From Loxodes magnus (Eukaryota; Ciliophora; Karyorelictea; Loxodida; Loxodidae): 64,000 nt of DNA. The notes under the pieces are model-generated. The model ran no database searches and was not told where the DNA came from. It was given only the letters and a program-made list of their open reading frames with translations. The translations under genes and the position numbers were made by a program. The stretch spans positions 1-64,000 of the forward strand of contig CAMPDV010000100.1 in the NCBI GenBank assembly GCA_946699065.1, written 5' to 3'. The first letter of the stretch is position 1. The number at the start of each line of letters is the position of its first letter. This document shows, in pieces, positions 39,352 to 51,110 of the stretch.

Positions 39352-39950
39352 ATGGCTTTATATCTAGTATCAATAGTTTGAATATATGAAGCATTGTATA
39401 GTAAAGATTTAAGTTTATTATTATAGCTGTTTATTTTTAATTAACTACTATTAGCTCTATATAATAGAAGATTTAAGAATAGCTTAGATAAAATGCCATC
39501 TACAGCAATAAAGCTTAATGAACTAGTATTCTACTATCATCACACATAATTTCTACTTAAGGAATGTTAGAAAAAATTTAAGACCTAAAGAGATGTGTAG
39601 TATAGTATCAGTAGTCTCTTAAATATAAAATAAAAGTATTTTCAATCAAATAGCTGAAAAGTTTTAACTGACTCTAAGCAGAAAAGAACAGATTAAGACT
39701 ATTCCTTAACTAAAAATACTAGATAAATCAAGAGTAAGGTATAAATTTATAAAGCTTTAAACATCTCAATCAATGATATTTTGGAAATTGAACTTAATCT
39801 AAATAATAAATTAAAGATAAATATTATTTTCTTAACTAAAGGTTATAACTAATAATTAAGCTATTAATTCTACTATTATCATATAAAATATTTAATAAGC
39901 TTTATTTTAATAGGAAGAAGGGAAGAATAACTTTTTTTGATTTAAAGCCT
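39352..39950 (+). other. Possible coding exon, frame unresolved
   Basis: Two overlapping plus-strand frames look coding. One starts at ATG 39352 and includes MPSTAIKLNELVFYYHH and needs TGA as Trp. The other has no TGA for about 200 codons and includes KNLRPKEMCSIVSVVSQ and SRKEQIKTIPQLKILDKS before a TGA near 39942. The TGA-free frame is somewhat more likely. No homologue is visible in the window. It follows the tail-anchored gene on the same strand by about 170 bp. Confidence 0.3.
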
Positions 39951-41385
39951 TAGCTTTTGTGTATTAATTTTTCTAAAGAGTGTGTAAGCAAAATACACGA
40001 TTATATTTAATAGTGTATCATGATAATTAATTTTTCTAAAAATGAGCTATACCAGGTATATCCAATTTTTTGCAAAAATTTTGCATGCAATCTCTAGATT
40101 TAAAGTAAATGGAAACTATTAAATTGCTTAAATTCTAAAATTTATACAGGAAAAAATATTCTAAAGCTTAAAAATAAATTTACTTAAAAAGTACTAAATA
40201 TGAGATAAGATTTTAGAAATTAGTGCTAAGTATTTGTCGTAATTTCGAAGATGAAAGTAAATTAAAAAACTTTTTCGGCAACAAAAATAGGAATTTGATG
40301 CTTTAAAGAAAAATTATAAGAATAAGTATAAAAAAATTCACTCATGCTTGAAAAATCAGCAGGTAATTTCCAAAAACTAAATTTTCTATTATTTTTCATC
40401 CTCGAAATAAGAATTTAAATAGTGAATAAAAATAAAAAATTAATGAAAGTATAATTAAAATCTATTTTCTAAAAATAGAAGTTGATTTAGCATAAAAGAA
40501 ATTAAGTTTAATTGTAAAAAGAAAAAGCTTAAATCTAAATTATTTAGTAAGAACTATAACAAGCTTAGGGTAAAAAGATTCATGAACACATAATTAGATG
40601 AAGTTACAATGGATAATAATATTTTTCAGTATAAATACCATATGTAAAATGGGGCTAGATCTGAAAAATTTTAAAGCTAACTTGGAAAATTAAATTTAGT
40701 TGGACTGATTTTTTTGAAACTTTAAATTTTAAATATGTAGCAAGTTGTTCTTAAGCAATAAAATTAATTATAGCTTATAGAAATAAATATATAGTTGTAA
40801 GAGCAATTAAGCAAAACAATACGGTAATCTTTGGTTGTAAAATTAGTATTCCAATCCTTGGTATATAGCAATAGATAAAGACTGGTCAGATAAGAAAGTT
40901 TTTATATTCTTCAAATGAATATCTTAATTTTCAAATTTTTAATCTACTTTGGCTATATAAGGTAAAATAATAATGATTCCAACTCTAATATCGAAAAAAT
41001 TTGGATATTACAAAATATTTTCATAGATAGAGCAAATGAATCATTAAATGTTTGATTAAAACAATAGAAAATCATAAAAATAAAAGTTTAAAAAAGGAAA
41101 TTTATAATTAAAAAATCTACTGTTAAAATTCCTTTCACTTATCTACTAAGAATCTTCCTTTTAGAATTAAGCAGTTAGATTTAGAACACTTAGAAATTTA
41201 ATAAAGTTCCCAAATCTTTCTTATATAAGATTTTTTATTTTAAAATAATAGATTAAAATAAACCTACTAATAGGAAAGAGATTCCTATTAATAGAGCTAT
41301 TAATAATTTGATTTGTTAAGTTTAGATATATATAGAAAATTAAAAAAATAAGAATCTAAAATTTTTTAATCAGACTAACAAAAAT
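39951..41385. other. AT-rich, no supported gene
   Basis: Composition is A-rich on the plus strand with short coding-like patches (for example SICRNFEDESKLKNFFGNK near 40.24 kb), but nothing repeats or matches a family. Confidence 0.4.
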
Positions 41386-41389
41386 TTAT

Positions 41390-41637
41390 ATACGGCTTAA
41401 TTTAGAAAAAAAAAAGATTAAATCTCTATTAGTATTATATCTAAAACTTCTAAAATCGGAAATAAAATAGTGAGAAACTGCTATAGATAAAAAATATATA
41501 GCACATAACTTTAAATTTTGTGAGGAGATGGCAAGATTCTACTGGGATATCCAAACTATGACTTACAGACAAAGGAACTTACAGAGAAGAAAATAAAATA
41601 CTAAATTAACAATTATTTCTTTTACAATAAACTTTGA
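41390..41637 (+). other. Possible 3' exon ending in TGA
   Basis: A plus-strand frame reads ISKTSKIGNKIVRNCYRQK, then LWGDGKILLGYPNYDLQTK and ELTEKKIKYQINNYF, ending at TGA 41635-41637. Codon use is less extreme than in flanking DNA. One in-frame TGA would be Trp. No start or paralogue was found, so this is a partial candidate only. Confidence 0.35.
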
Positions 41638-42209
41638 CATTCAACAAAAATAAATATTATAATTTTTATATAGTTTTAATATTTATTTTTAGTTATTAAT
41701 TAATTTTTTTATAAATATTTTATATAAATTTATTAATAAAAGTTCTATTTTACTTATAAACATTTATTTTGCACTTTTTTAAATTAAATTAATTTTTAAT
41801 TAAGGCTAAAAGCTTAATTGTCAATCTATTTTTCAGAGATATAAATTTATTTTATTTTATCCTATATAATAATTATTCAATAACTAATTATTAACTTTTA
41901 ATGCTTTAGGGCAGTTAAGCTCTCGTCTTGCAATTTTCTCTGTACAGATTTTTTACGAAAATAACAGAAGTTATTTTGCTGATCATTTTTCTAAGAATAG
42001 TTCCATCATTAGTAATGAATACATACTCCATAACATAGATTTCAAGCCCCTTTCAAGACGAAATAATCTTTCAAAATAATTTCCTTCAAAATTTTGAATC
42101 TAGCTAGGGTTTCTTTAATATTCGAAGATAATCAGGAATTTAAATATCTATCTCATACCTTTTTAGAATATTATACAATAATTGTTTTATAATAATAGTT
42201 TTTAAAAAA

Positions 42210-42992
42210 ATGGCAGAAGGTCTCAAGAAGGGTTTTTTGCAGGTTCCATAGATAAAGGATCAAAAACCAGAGACTTCTAATTCTTCATCCATCAAATTTT
42301 CTTTAATAAAATAATAATCTTCCTTATCTTAATAACCTCCAATATTTGAAAATTAAAGGAAATCTTAAATAAAATAAGAACTTAAATAAACATAAACAGA
42401 ATAAAAATAATAATAAAATATTGACTTTCTTCCTAAACTGAGACCAAGTAAATATAGGAAATAAGAGAATCCAAAAACGATACAAAAACAGACAAATGAA
42501 GAATAATTATTAATTGAAAGTCTTTTGAATTCTGTACTTATTCTATAAGAAGAAGTTAAAATATTAAGATAAGAAAACAAAAAATTATTAGAAAAAAGTT
42601 AAAATACTGAAGAAAGATTAGTCAAATAAGAAATCTAAGTATAGCAACTTGGACAAAAAAGAATAGAGCCTCTAATATAAGAAATAAAAATGGAAGTAGA
42701 AGACGATAGGCAAATAGTACCAACCAATATTAGAAGGATTCTCAAGAGATGTTACCTGTGCTAATCAAGATTCCATAGATTCAAGAGTTGCAAGATATAC
42801 AAGGAAAAGATGAAGAGAAGCAGCGAAGAAATCTGAAGAGAATTAACAAGAATTTATATAACGATGGAAGGAAGAATTTACAGAAGAAGAATTAACCATT
42901 CGAATTCCAGAACTCTGAAAAAACTGGATGACCTGAACTTTTATTTTAAGCATCCAGGAGCGATCTCTGGATGTCAGTGGAAATTAGGTTGA
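42210..42992 (+). CDS. Intact ORF1/Gag-like protein with CCHC zinc knuckle (260 aa)
   Basis: This is the cleanest element copy: ATG after A7, then MAEGLKKGFLQVPQ, and a TGA stop at 42990-42992 without frameshifts. The order is a Gln/Ser-rich head, a coiled coil near residues 110-140 (LILQEEVKILRQENKKLLEK), the motif MEVEDD, then the knuckle CYLCQSRFHRFKSC at codons 181-194 (42750-42791). A conserved tail follows (EEIWRELTRIY, GRIYRRR). The Trp at codon 209 is TGA and aligns with a TGA Trp in the 44840-45535 copy (LWRTISKLY). No RT, endonuclease or protease follows, so the unit carries ORF1 alone. The expected role is RNA binding and oligomerisation in a retroelement particle; this is known for such domain pairs and inferred here. 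Confidence 0.75.
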
Positions 42993-43043
42993 AATACCTC
43001 AAAGTCACAAACACTATAATTAAGTCTATTATTATTATTATAT
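42951..43043 (+). other. 3' end of ORF1 element: hairpins and (TAT)n tail
   Basis: CATCCAG (42951-42957) pairs with CTGGATG (42967-42973). AGGT-TGAAAT-ACCT follows at 42986-42999, overlapping the TGA stop. A TAT-repeat tail lies at 43022-43043. The same two-hairpin arrangement marks subfamily A elements with different bases. Confidence 0.6.
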
Positions 43044-43904
43044 TAATAGTTTATTTTTAAAGTTAATTAAGCATAATAAAAGCTATTTAATAACTTTATT
43101 TTAATTATTTTTAGATTTAATTTTGAATTAAAAATGATTAAATTAATTAAATTCTTATTAAATAATTAATTATATATTTTTGATTTTATTATTTAATTTT
43201 TTAAATCTTGTCTTTTTGTTATATTTACATGTAAAATAAGTTAAAATTAATTTTTTTATTTCTAATAAAATATTCTATGCATTTTTATTTTCTAACTGTA
43301 TTAATGGATTTTTTAATTAGAGTCTTGAATCTTTTATATTAACTAATATTTAGTCTCTATATTCTAGTTGAGATGTGAATGATCTGTTTGAGGCTATTTT
43401 AACGGAACTTCAGATTTTAATTTTCCTCAATCTGTGCTTTAAAATTAATTTTTGATATTAATTCCTCTTTGCTAGAGTTAACTGTTTAAGATATTACTAG
43501 CTATATAAGACAAAGTATATAAATTCTCTTAAGCAGCTTCGTTATTTGTTTATTTATCTATAATTAATAAACTATTCTAATTAAGGCATGTCTATGAATA
43601 CATTTTATCTTCGATTATCTATTTTATTACTCAAGTAAATTTACTTGTCTGCTCATAATAAGCTATCCAATTTTTTTTAATTACCTGCAGTTAAGATTTC
43701 TATCTAGATTCAAAGAATTTAACTTAAAATTTCTCTAAATATAACTTTAAAATTTAATAAGTTAAATAAGAAAAATTTTATTAGCTAATTTTTTTTAAAT
43801 AAGAATTATACTTAAAAATTTATAAAAATTGCAAAATGATTTTAAAATATTATTTTTTAAATAAAAAAATTATCTAATTTAAATATAAATACAGAATTAA
43901 ATTT
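43044..43904. other. AT-rich spacer, nothing recognised
   Basis: No element copy, motif or paired structure was found in this stretch. Confidence 0.5.
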
Positions 43905-44280
43905 TTGACGTTCTTGCAAGTATTTCAGACTCTTTCTCACCAACCTCAAGATTATCCTAGAGGTTAAGTATAAAAGTTTAAATGTTTCTACAACTCTTCT
44001 CCTTTGTATGCAGACTGTCATTGAGATATCCTTTCGCCTAGGTAAGGATTGCTATCTTTGATATTGTATATTCTTCAAAATCTGTTGCAATATAATCTTT
44101 CTAATTTTCTTTTTAATTTTAGTTGTTATTGTATCTTCTTTCTATTCTCCAGCTTCTTCTAGTAGTTTCAGTATTCCTATTTAAAGTTTTGAAATTTATA
44201 GTATCTTTTCCATAGATGCGCTCGAAAGTTACAATAATATCATCTTTTTGATTCTCTTTTAGGTTTAAATCATGATTTAT
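43905..44280 (-). pseudogene. 5'-truncated subfamily A ORF1 element
   Basis: The nucleotide sequence parallels 32457-32800. The minus-strand frame carries RIYGKDTINFKTLNRNTE where the longer copy has SICGKDPRNFSISSKNIE, and ends LKYLQERQKFN. At the Gln after LQER this copy has CAA where the copy at 57364 has TAA, direct support for TAA as Gln. The 3' hairpin (CCTCAAG and CCTAGAGG arms, 43944-43962) is kept. The 5' half is missing. Confidence 0.6.
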
Positions 44281-44823
44281 TTTCTCCTAAATATATTAAT
44301 TTAAAAATTTGAAAATTATAGTACATAAAAAGAAGTAATTTATATTTAAAAGATTAAAAAATACTAAAAAAGAAAGAATTGCTTTATATTTTTAAAGAAA
44401 TTTAGAAAATATTAAAAAATAGTTCTTTAAATTCAAAATTGAAAATTAGAAAAAATTTATATTTTAAAATTATATAAAATAAAAATAAATTTTAAAGGTA
44501 AACAATTATTAAAGGAGATTGGAGAGTGTAAAATTTTTGTTAAAATACAAAATTTTTAATTTTTTTTTAACTAGAAGAGATAGCGAGGACTGACAAAAGT
44601 TTGGAAAATGGTAAGGAAAAAAAATTTGAGAAAGAGAGATAAATTAAAGGAGTTTGAAATTAAAAGAATTATAATAATTGAAAAAATTTATCTAGTTAAT
44701 TAATTTTAGATAAATTTTATTTAAAATAGGAAAATCATATTATGAAAGAAGATTAAATCGAAAATTAAAAAATTTGATTTACTATTTGATAGGAGGATTA
44801 AAGTTATAAATAAAAATTTTAAA
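44281..44823. other. A-rich spacer, nothing recognised
   Basis: Purine-rich plus strand without a recognisable motif or repeat copy. Confidence 0.45.
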
Positions 44824-44839
44824 ATAATAATAATAATTA

Positions 44840-45535
44840 ATTATAGTGATCCCACCTATCAATAAGGTTCGTCACTTTTTAAAGTTTAATAGTTTTGTTA
44901 AAATTTCCATTACCAGTCTTCTTCAGGGTCTTCTTCTTGAAGCACATATCTATCTGTGCTGTGTTCTCCCTTTTTATTTTCATAATCTTGCTTCAATCAA
45001 TCTTCATTCCAAGCATTTGTTCATTTCTTCTTTGTCCTGCTATAATCACGTCTTCTAGAATTTCATGCCCTGCGTACATCTTTCTTCTATAAATTCTTCC
45101 TTCCGCAGTGCAATATAGTTTACTTATGGTTCTTCATAGCTTTAAATTTTCTGCTTTCTGTTTTTATTGGAATTAGAAGCAGTTTCTAACTTTGTGTCCT
45201 GGTCTCTTGCAGTATCAGCATCGCAGTATTTTCCTATAGGGAATATCTTTTATTGCAGGCTGTTTCTCCACATTCATAGGATCATTCCCCTGTATATTTT
45301 GCAAAAATATGCTTTCAGTTAGTTCTGCGAATTAGTCGAATTTTTTCTCTAGCTCTTCTATTTTGTTGCTTCCTATCTATTTATTTTCATTTTTCATTTA
45401 TTCTTATTAATTGTACATCAGGTGCTCTATTTTTCTTTCTAGTTCTTGAAATGTTCTTAGGAGGTTGAAATTTTCTTATTACAGCAATTGGAGTGCTTAA
45501 AATATATTTTATTGCTCGTAAGATGAATCCTATTA
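44840..45535 (-). CDS. ORF1/Gag-like protein, 5'-truncated, intact zinc knuckle
   Basis: The minus-strand frame holds a long coiled coil (TFQELERKIEHLMYNQQEQ, KIEELEKKFDQF), the motif MNVE, and the knuckle CWYCKRPGHKVRNC at 45220-45179 (CX2CX4HX4C). The tail LWRTISKLY, GRIYRRKMY follows. Three in-frame TGA codons fall at Trp: inside the knuckle, before RTISK and before SKIMK. The protein aligns with the intact copy at 42210 across the knuckle and tail. The N-terminus is cut where another element begins at about 45536. GTGA/TCAC and ACCT/AGGT inverted arms lie near 44848-44875 at the 3' end, then a TTA-repeat tail. Confidence 0.65.
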
Positions 45536-45835
45536 GAATGTTTGTATTACAATGGATATAGTAAAAAGAAAGAAATACCAAACGGGAAAAAATGTTTTAT
45601 CTGCAAAAATAATGGCACCTATGACAGAAATTCCCTCAAAAAGAAAAATAAGAAGAATGGTCTGGATAACGATCTGATTCAAGGTATCAGCTTTTTACCA
45701 TCAACGACCAAAATATCTTACGTAAGAAACAACAGCTACTGGACGGAGTTTAATAAATTCTTAGAGAAAGGAGAAATTTACAAACTTTTAATTTTTTCAT
45801 ATCCCTAATCTAAATAAAGACTTTACTTCACTTGA
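45536..45835 (+). pseudogene. ORF1-like fragment, second knuckle subfamily
   Basis: This 5'-truncated frame reads ECLYYNGYSKKKEIPNGK, then CFICKNNG, and ends NKFLEKGEIYKL with TGA at 45833-45835. It aligns with 54989-55275 (ECLYYN and NKFFEKRELYKL). The knuckle's His and last Cys are lost. Comparing the two copies suggests an ancestral CFICKNNGHLWQK form in which Trp would again be TGA. It abuts the minus-strand element head-to-head, so both lost their 5' ends at this junction. Confidence 0.55.
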
Positions 45836-45909
45836 ATTTAATTAATTTAATGTATTGATAGATTCTTTTCTATCAGCTAATTTTACGCTTAAAATTAATT
45901 CAAAATTAG

Positions 45910-46140
45910 TCAGAATAATTCCCTTAAAAAATATTTAAGAACGATTCCGCTTATCAGCTGACTTTTTAATGTAGATTTTCATTCTTACTCATCAATTTTT
46001 GGGATCAGCACGATGTACATGATATCCTATTTTCTCTACACTTTTATTCGCAGTGACTGTTTTATGCTAAGATAGGCTTAGTTTCTAAAAAACTGTTCAA
46101 ACTTTCTCATGGCTTAACTCTAAACACCGCTAGCCATCAT
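45910..46140 (-). CDS. Candidate small protein, 76 aa, unknown
   Basis: The minus-strand frame runs from ATG ATG at 46140 to TGA at 45910-45912. It contains MMASGVQSQAMRKFEQFF, LRIKVQRKQDIMYIVLIPK and LKSQLISGIVLKYFLREL. One internal TGA (QEWKST) would be Trp. It is basic with one mildly hydrophobic patch and no signal peptide. The GC content is higher than its flanks, which favours coding, but there is no paralogue. It could also be a worn piece of an ORF2. Confidence 0.4.
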
Positions 46141-49100
46141 TACTAACTTTATGCTTCAAATTTTTTAAATTTTATAATCTAAAAGTAATTTTTTTTAATT
46201 TTTAGATTTAAACTTTAAAATTGTTTTTACTTTCTTAAAAAAATTTTTGAATCTAGAAGCTGATAGAAAATGTGAATGCTTCTTTTAATAATATTAACTC
46301 AGACTTTTAGAGAAAAATAAAAAATATATAATAAGCTTATCTCTCATTTTAAGCAAGTAATTACTTAGCTTTTACCTATTATTTGTAGAAAGTGTGTTAA
46401 ATTTTAACAAAAGATTGTAGCTTTTAGAGAAATAATTTGCTATTTAATAAATTTGAGTTTTATCTCTAATTTTTTGAAGAACTTAAGAATTTCAAACTAA
46501 TATAAATAAACATTTTTCAAACTTTATATTTAGGTTTAACCAATTTTAGAATATCATAGCATTAAGCAAAATAAAAATGAGCTTGTAATTGATAATATAT
46601 GCTTATAGCACCAAAAGAAGTTTTATCTGATATCTCACAATAATTATCTATATAATATAAATTAAAATTTAATACTTTTTGATTCTATTTGCATAGCAAG
46701 AAATAAAATAAACTAGCCTTTCATATATTTAACAAAAATTACTATGAAAACTAAAATATTTTTGGTTTAAATTATATATAAAAGCTTAAATTTTTGTGGT
46801 AAAATTAACTCGCAAAACTTGTATTTTCTCAGATACTTAAACTGTAAAAATTTGTTTTACTAAAAATAAAATTAAAATATCAAATATTAGCAAATAAAGA
46901 ATAAAAATTTGCTAGAGAGAGAAAATCAAAAAAATAACGAAAAAATTTTTTAATTTAGTTTAATTGAAAATATCAAAGATATATATCAATGTAATATTTT
47001 AAATTTAAGATAGAATTTTAGAAATATAGATAGAAATAAATAAATAAATAATCAAGCAAAGATAAATAAATATTACTAAAAAGAAGATATAATAAGCAAC
47101 TTAAAGAACATTATAGTCTTATATAATGTGAATAAATAGATCAATATATTTATTTAAAAATATTTACTAAAAAGAAAGTCTTTAAAATATTAGAGTGCTT
47201 ATATCTTAAATTAATTATATAATTAAAAAGAAATTTTACGAAAAGGATTAAATTCAACATTCTTAATAGAAAATTATTTATCACATTAAAAATATGAAAA
47301 AGAGTATAATTTCATAAATTAAGAGATAAATTCATATGATTATATATTACAGTCTTCAAAGCTTATATATAATTAAATTTAACTTAAATTTTAAGTTAAA
47401 ATAGAAATCAACTTTAGTAGATAAAAATAAAAATCTCAGATTTTATTAGTTAATAAAAAAATGTTATAATAAATATCAAAAATAAATTCTTCAGATATTT
47501 TTTTGATTTAAGTTCATGCTTTAGTAAAATTTGGTTCTACAAGCTTTAAAAACATTAATAGAATGAAAGTTAAAAAATTAATTAGAAATATTCTATTATT
47601 TTTTATCATTTTAAATTGGTTATACTTTACTAGTGTGAATATTAGAATAAATAAAAAAAAGAAAAGTAACCAAGTAAAAATATTTATCAATACAAGCAAG
47701 ATTTAAACATTAATAGAATATTTCATTCTTTAATATACTCTCATTATTTATTAAAATTTTTTTAATATCATAAATGAATCTCAAATATAATTCTTCAATT
47801 AAAATCTTAAGAAACAAAATTCCTATTATAAAAGGCCCAAAGCTTTAATTTTATAATTTATTAAGGCAGAATAAAAATTAAAAAAAGAGGTAATGAATTG
47901 AGATTTACAATTAAGCAAAAGAATAATAAATATTACCTTTTATTCAATAACTATATTAAATCCCAATTTTTTCTTTTCTATTTTACAAGCAGTTTTGTTT
48001 AAAAAAAAGAATTTTTAATTAATAAGCACAATATCTATTTTCTAATTTTAAGACATATCTATTATAAGTCAAATAGCTTAAAAATAATAATTTAGGTATG
48101 ATATATCACATAATTTATATTTAACTATTCTTCTTATAAGTTTCTTATATTTATAAAATTTAAAAATATATATTCATTCTTCATTATATAGCAAGCTTTC
48201 ATTATTAAAGTTCTAAAAAACTATTAAAACTTTTTCTTTTTTATTATTTTTGATTTTAATAAATGAAATGATTTTGATTTTATGCAAACATACCTAAAAG
48301 ATTTATTTCCTCTTTAAAGAGTTATACATTTGATTATATTAACTTCAAATTTTGCGAATTTCTTTGAAAGATTAAAAAGACACTTAGACTTTCAAAATAT
48401 TTTCTTTGCTAAATTGTTTTAAAGGTCAATAACCCATTAGATTTTTTATTATGATTTTTGATAAACTTTGATTTTGTTATTTATGCTTATTTAAAATAAT
48501 TAAAAATTTTTAAAGATTTTACTTAGAAAAGACAACGAATGTAATCTCAAATCTAGAATGGAAATTTTTTAATTTTTTTTAAATTTTTGTCTATAAGAGT
48601 GTAATTTATTTTTCTAATGTATAAGTATAAACATTTTAGTTAAATTAATTATTATTAAAAGCTTATAAGTTTTTGTTTATTTATACCTAAAAATAAAATA
48701 GAATGCATATCATATCCTAATATATTTTTTATTTATTTACTTATTTCATAAGGAAGACTATTAAAAATTTATTTATAAATTGATATACTTATGAAAGAGA
48801 AGATAATAATCAAGAAAAGGCTTGAGTTTATATTTTAAATCTTATAGATTCACTCTTCCTAATTTTAAATAGAATATTATAGATCTTGCTAAAAATAAAA
48901 AAGCCTTTTAATTTTTTTAAGGAAATTAAATTGTAAAATTATTTCCATCTATTCATAATTTATTATCTGAGCCACCTAAGTTAAGTTTTGATTTATTTAT
49001 CTAAAAGAGATTAGCTTTTTTTACAAACGAATAATTTTTGTCTTTTGCTTATTTAAGTTAATAAATCTTATTAAACTTGGAAATTTAAGAAAGGAAGCCT

Positions 49101-50387
49101 TTAAAATAGACTATAAATTCCTTTAACTAATTTCCAAATCTAGTTTCATTAGTTAGATTAATAAATAAATCTAAATTTGATAAAAAAGTATATAATAAAG
49201 AATCCTAAAGCCTGATTTTTTCAACTCCATTGAAAATAAATTTTTTGGCTTTTACTCTTCTAAACATAGCACTAATGTATTCCCTTTCATATATTTTATA
49301 TTTAGCTCTTTAAAACTAAGTTTTAAGAATTCATCTAAAATTTATTTTGTGCTCTACACTAAAACATACCATAATAAGTTAAATTAGTGTATTATAATTT
49401 TTAAAAATATATATCAAGTTATTAAATGGGCTTAGAAAAAAAGTTTTGGAAAAAATTGAGTATATCAAACCATATAAAAAATTGGCTTGGCTATTTTATA
49501 TAATTTTTAAAGTTCTATATCTTAAAAAATTTAAAAAGGCTAGATCTATTTAACCTTAAAAGATTATATTTATAATATTTAAAGTATTTTTTATTAAACT
49601 ATTTCATAAATTTAAGGTTAATAAATTATGTAATTGAAAATTTTATTTTTCTATAGAAGATATTTATATAAGGCTTTAAATGCTTATTTTTACAACTATT
49701 ATAAAATAAGTAGAATCTTAGATAATTTTATAATTATCATATCCAAATACAATCTAAAAAATGTATAATATACCTTTATAATTTTGATAAATTCTGAGAT
49801 GTAAAAGCTATTTTTTTTCTCAAATCGTACTATTTTTATGATAACCTAGATTTAACTGTATTTTTAGAAATCTAAAGAAATAGTTTCTTAATAATTTAAT
49901 ATGATTTTATTTTATAACTATCCAGAAGGCGTTTGTTTTCTTTGAAATGTTTCCTAAAGGGCGGAAAAATTGTTATACAATCAGATACTTAGTAGCTTAA
50001 ATTAATTATATTTTGCATTCATAAAAATTATTGCTTCAAATAAATAAATTGGCGATCGTTTTTTCTTTCAAATAACGCAATAAATTTATTCTATCAGTTA
50101 TGCTTAATTATTTTTAGTTCTTTATGAAATTAAATTTTAGATAAGCAAATATTTTAATTAACTAATTGGAATAGAGAACACCAGCTTAATTAGTTTTTAG
50201 CTCAGTTTCTTTTATCTTTCGTCCTTATTTAAAATTTTCATAAATAAAGCTGGAAAAAGTGTAATATACATTAGATTAATTATCCTTTTTAATTTTTTAT
50301 CTAAAGCTCTCATGAAAATTCATTAAATTTAATAAATTTATATTTTTGATGGAATATGCAAATGTAAAATATATTAAAGATAAAAGT
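46141..50387. other. 4.2 kb of AT-rich DNA without supported genes
   Basis: I find no element copies, paired structures or paralogues. Hydrophobic short frames (for example 47514-47699 on the minus strand) are what T-rich DNA gives by chance. A slightly GC-richer patch near 49.92-49.98 kb stays unexplained. Confidence 0.5.
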
Positions 50388-51110
50388 TCAAAAATACCGA
50401 TTGCGCATCGAGTAAAATATCGCATAAATAATCACTAAGCAGATTGTAATGTAAAGATGAGCTTCGATTTATGATAAGAAATGTTTTATCTCTGAAAAAC
50501 TTGGCATTTTCTTGTTGTATTAATTTTAAATTTTCGCATCCAAGATTAAGTTTTCTGCCGTACTATTACTCTATGATTTCTTCACTTTTTGCTAGTTTTT
50601 TTATTTTACAGTAATAGCTTCTCTGAAATTCAAGCTATTTCTCTCTAATTCGGCTTAATCATTAGAAATTCAATCAGAATTAAACTAAATTTGATCTCCT
50701 TTTTCACCTGGTAAATTATCTCTTTTTTCATCTCCAAAAAATGAGGGGAAATCATTTTAATCTTAATGACATTAATTGATTTGTAAGGAAGCTGATTTGA
50801 ATATGATTTAAGAAGCTTTTAATTTTAATTAGTTCTTAAAAAATGTAGCGTTTTACTATTTTTAAGATTGGTAATTGTCTAGATATTTCCTTAAAATCTC
50901 CTGTTTTATTTGTTTCTAGCTCTTAGTATAATATAAAGACTAGAGTGTGGAAGAGGTTGTACGTTAACTTAAAGAGCTTTATGCATCTTTATCATTATTA
51001 GTTCTAAAATGTAAAGATTCGCAACCTTCCTCAAAATCTTAATCACTTTCAACAATTATCCAGCTATCTGAAAAATTTCTCCTATGAGTTTTATTGTATG
51101 ACTACTGCAT
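50388..51110 (-). CDS. Tail-anchored protein, paralogue 2 of a new family (240 aa)
   Basis: The minus-strand frame from ATG 51110 to TGA 50388-50390 encodes 240 residues. It matches the gene at 38375 in order and spacing: HRRNFSDSWIIVESD and acidic residues at the start; QIKQEILRKYLDN, FFKNQLKLKASQIIFKS in the middle; then LSQIEAHLYITICLVIIYAIF and six last residues. Codon 147 (50670-50672) is TGA and must be sense, because both the conserved head and the conserved tail lie in this one frame. Trp fits (NSDWIS). The terminal TGA sits at the same point after the membrane segment as in paralogue 1. This gene is therefore good evidence that TGA is both Trp and stop. Function is unknown; location is probably a cytosol-facing membrane. 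Confidence 0.8.

Noticed and set aside
42365-42580. 71-codon minus-strand hydrophobic frame
   Set aside because: Antisense of the coiled-coil region of the intact ORF1 at 42210-42992.
44846-45581. Three 64-70-codon standard-code frames on both strands
   Set aside because: They lie across or in other frames of the minus-strand ORF1 element with an intact zinc knuckle.
47514-47699. 61-codon minus-strand frame with two hydrophobic stretches, ending in TGA
   Set aside because: T-rich DNA gives such frames by chance at this length; there is no paralogue or flanking support.
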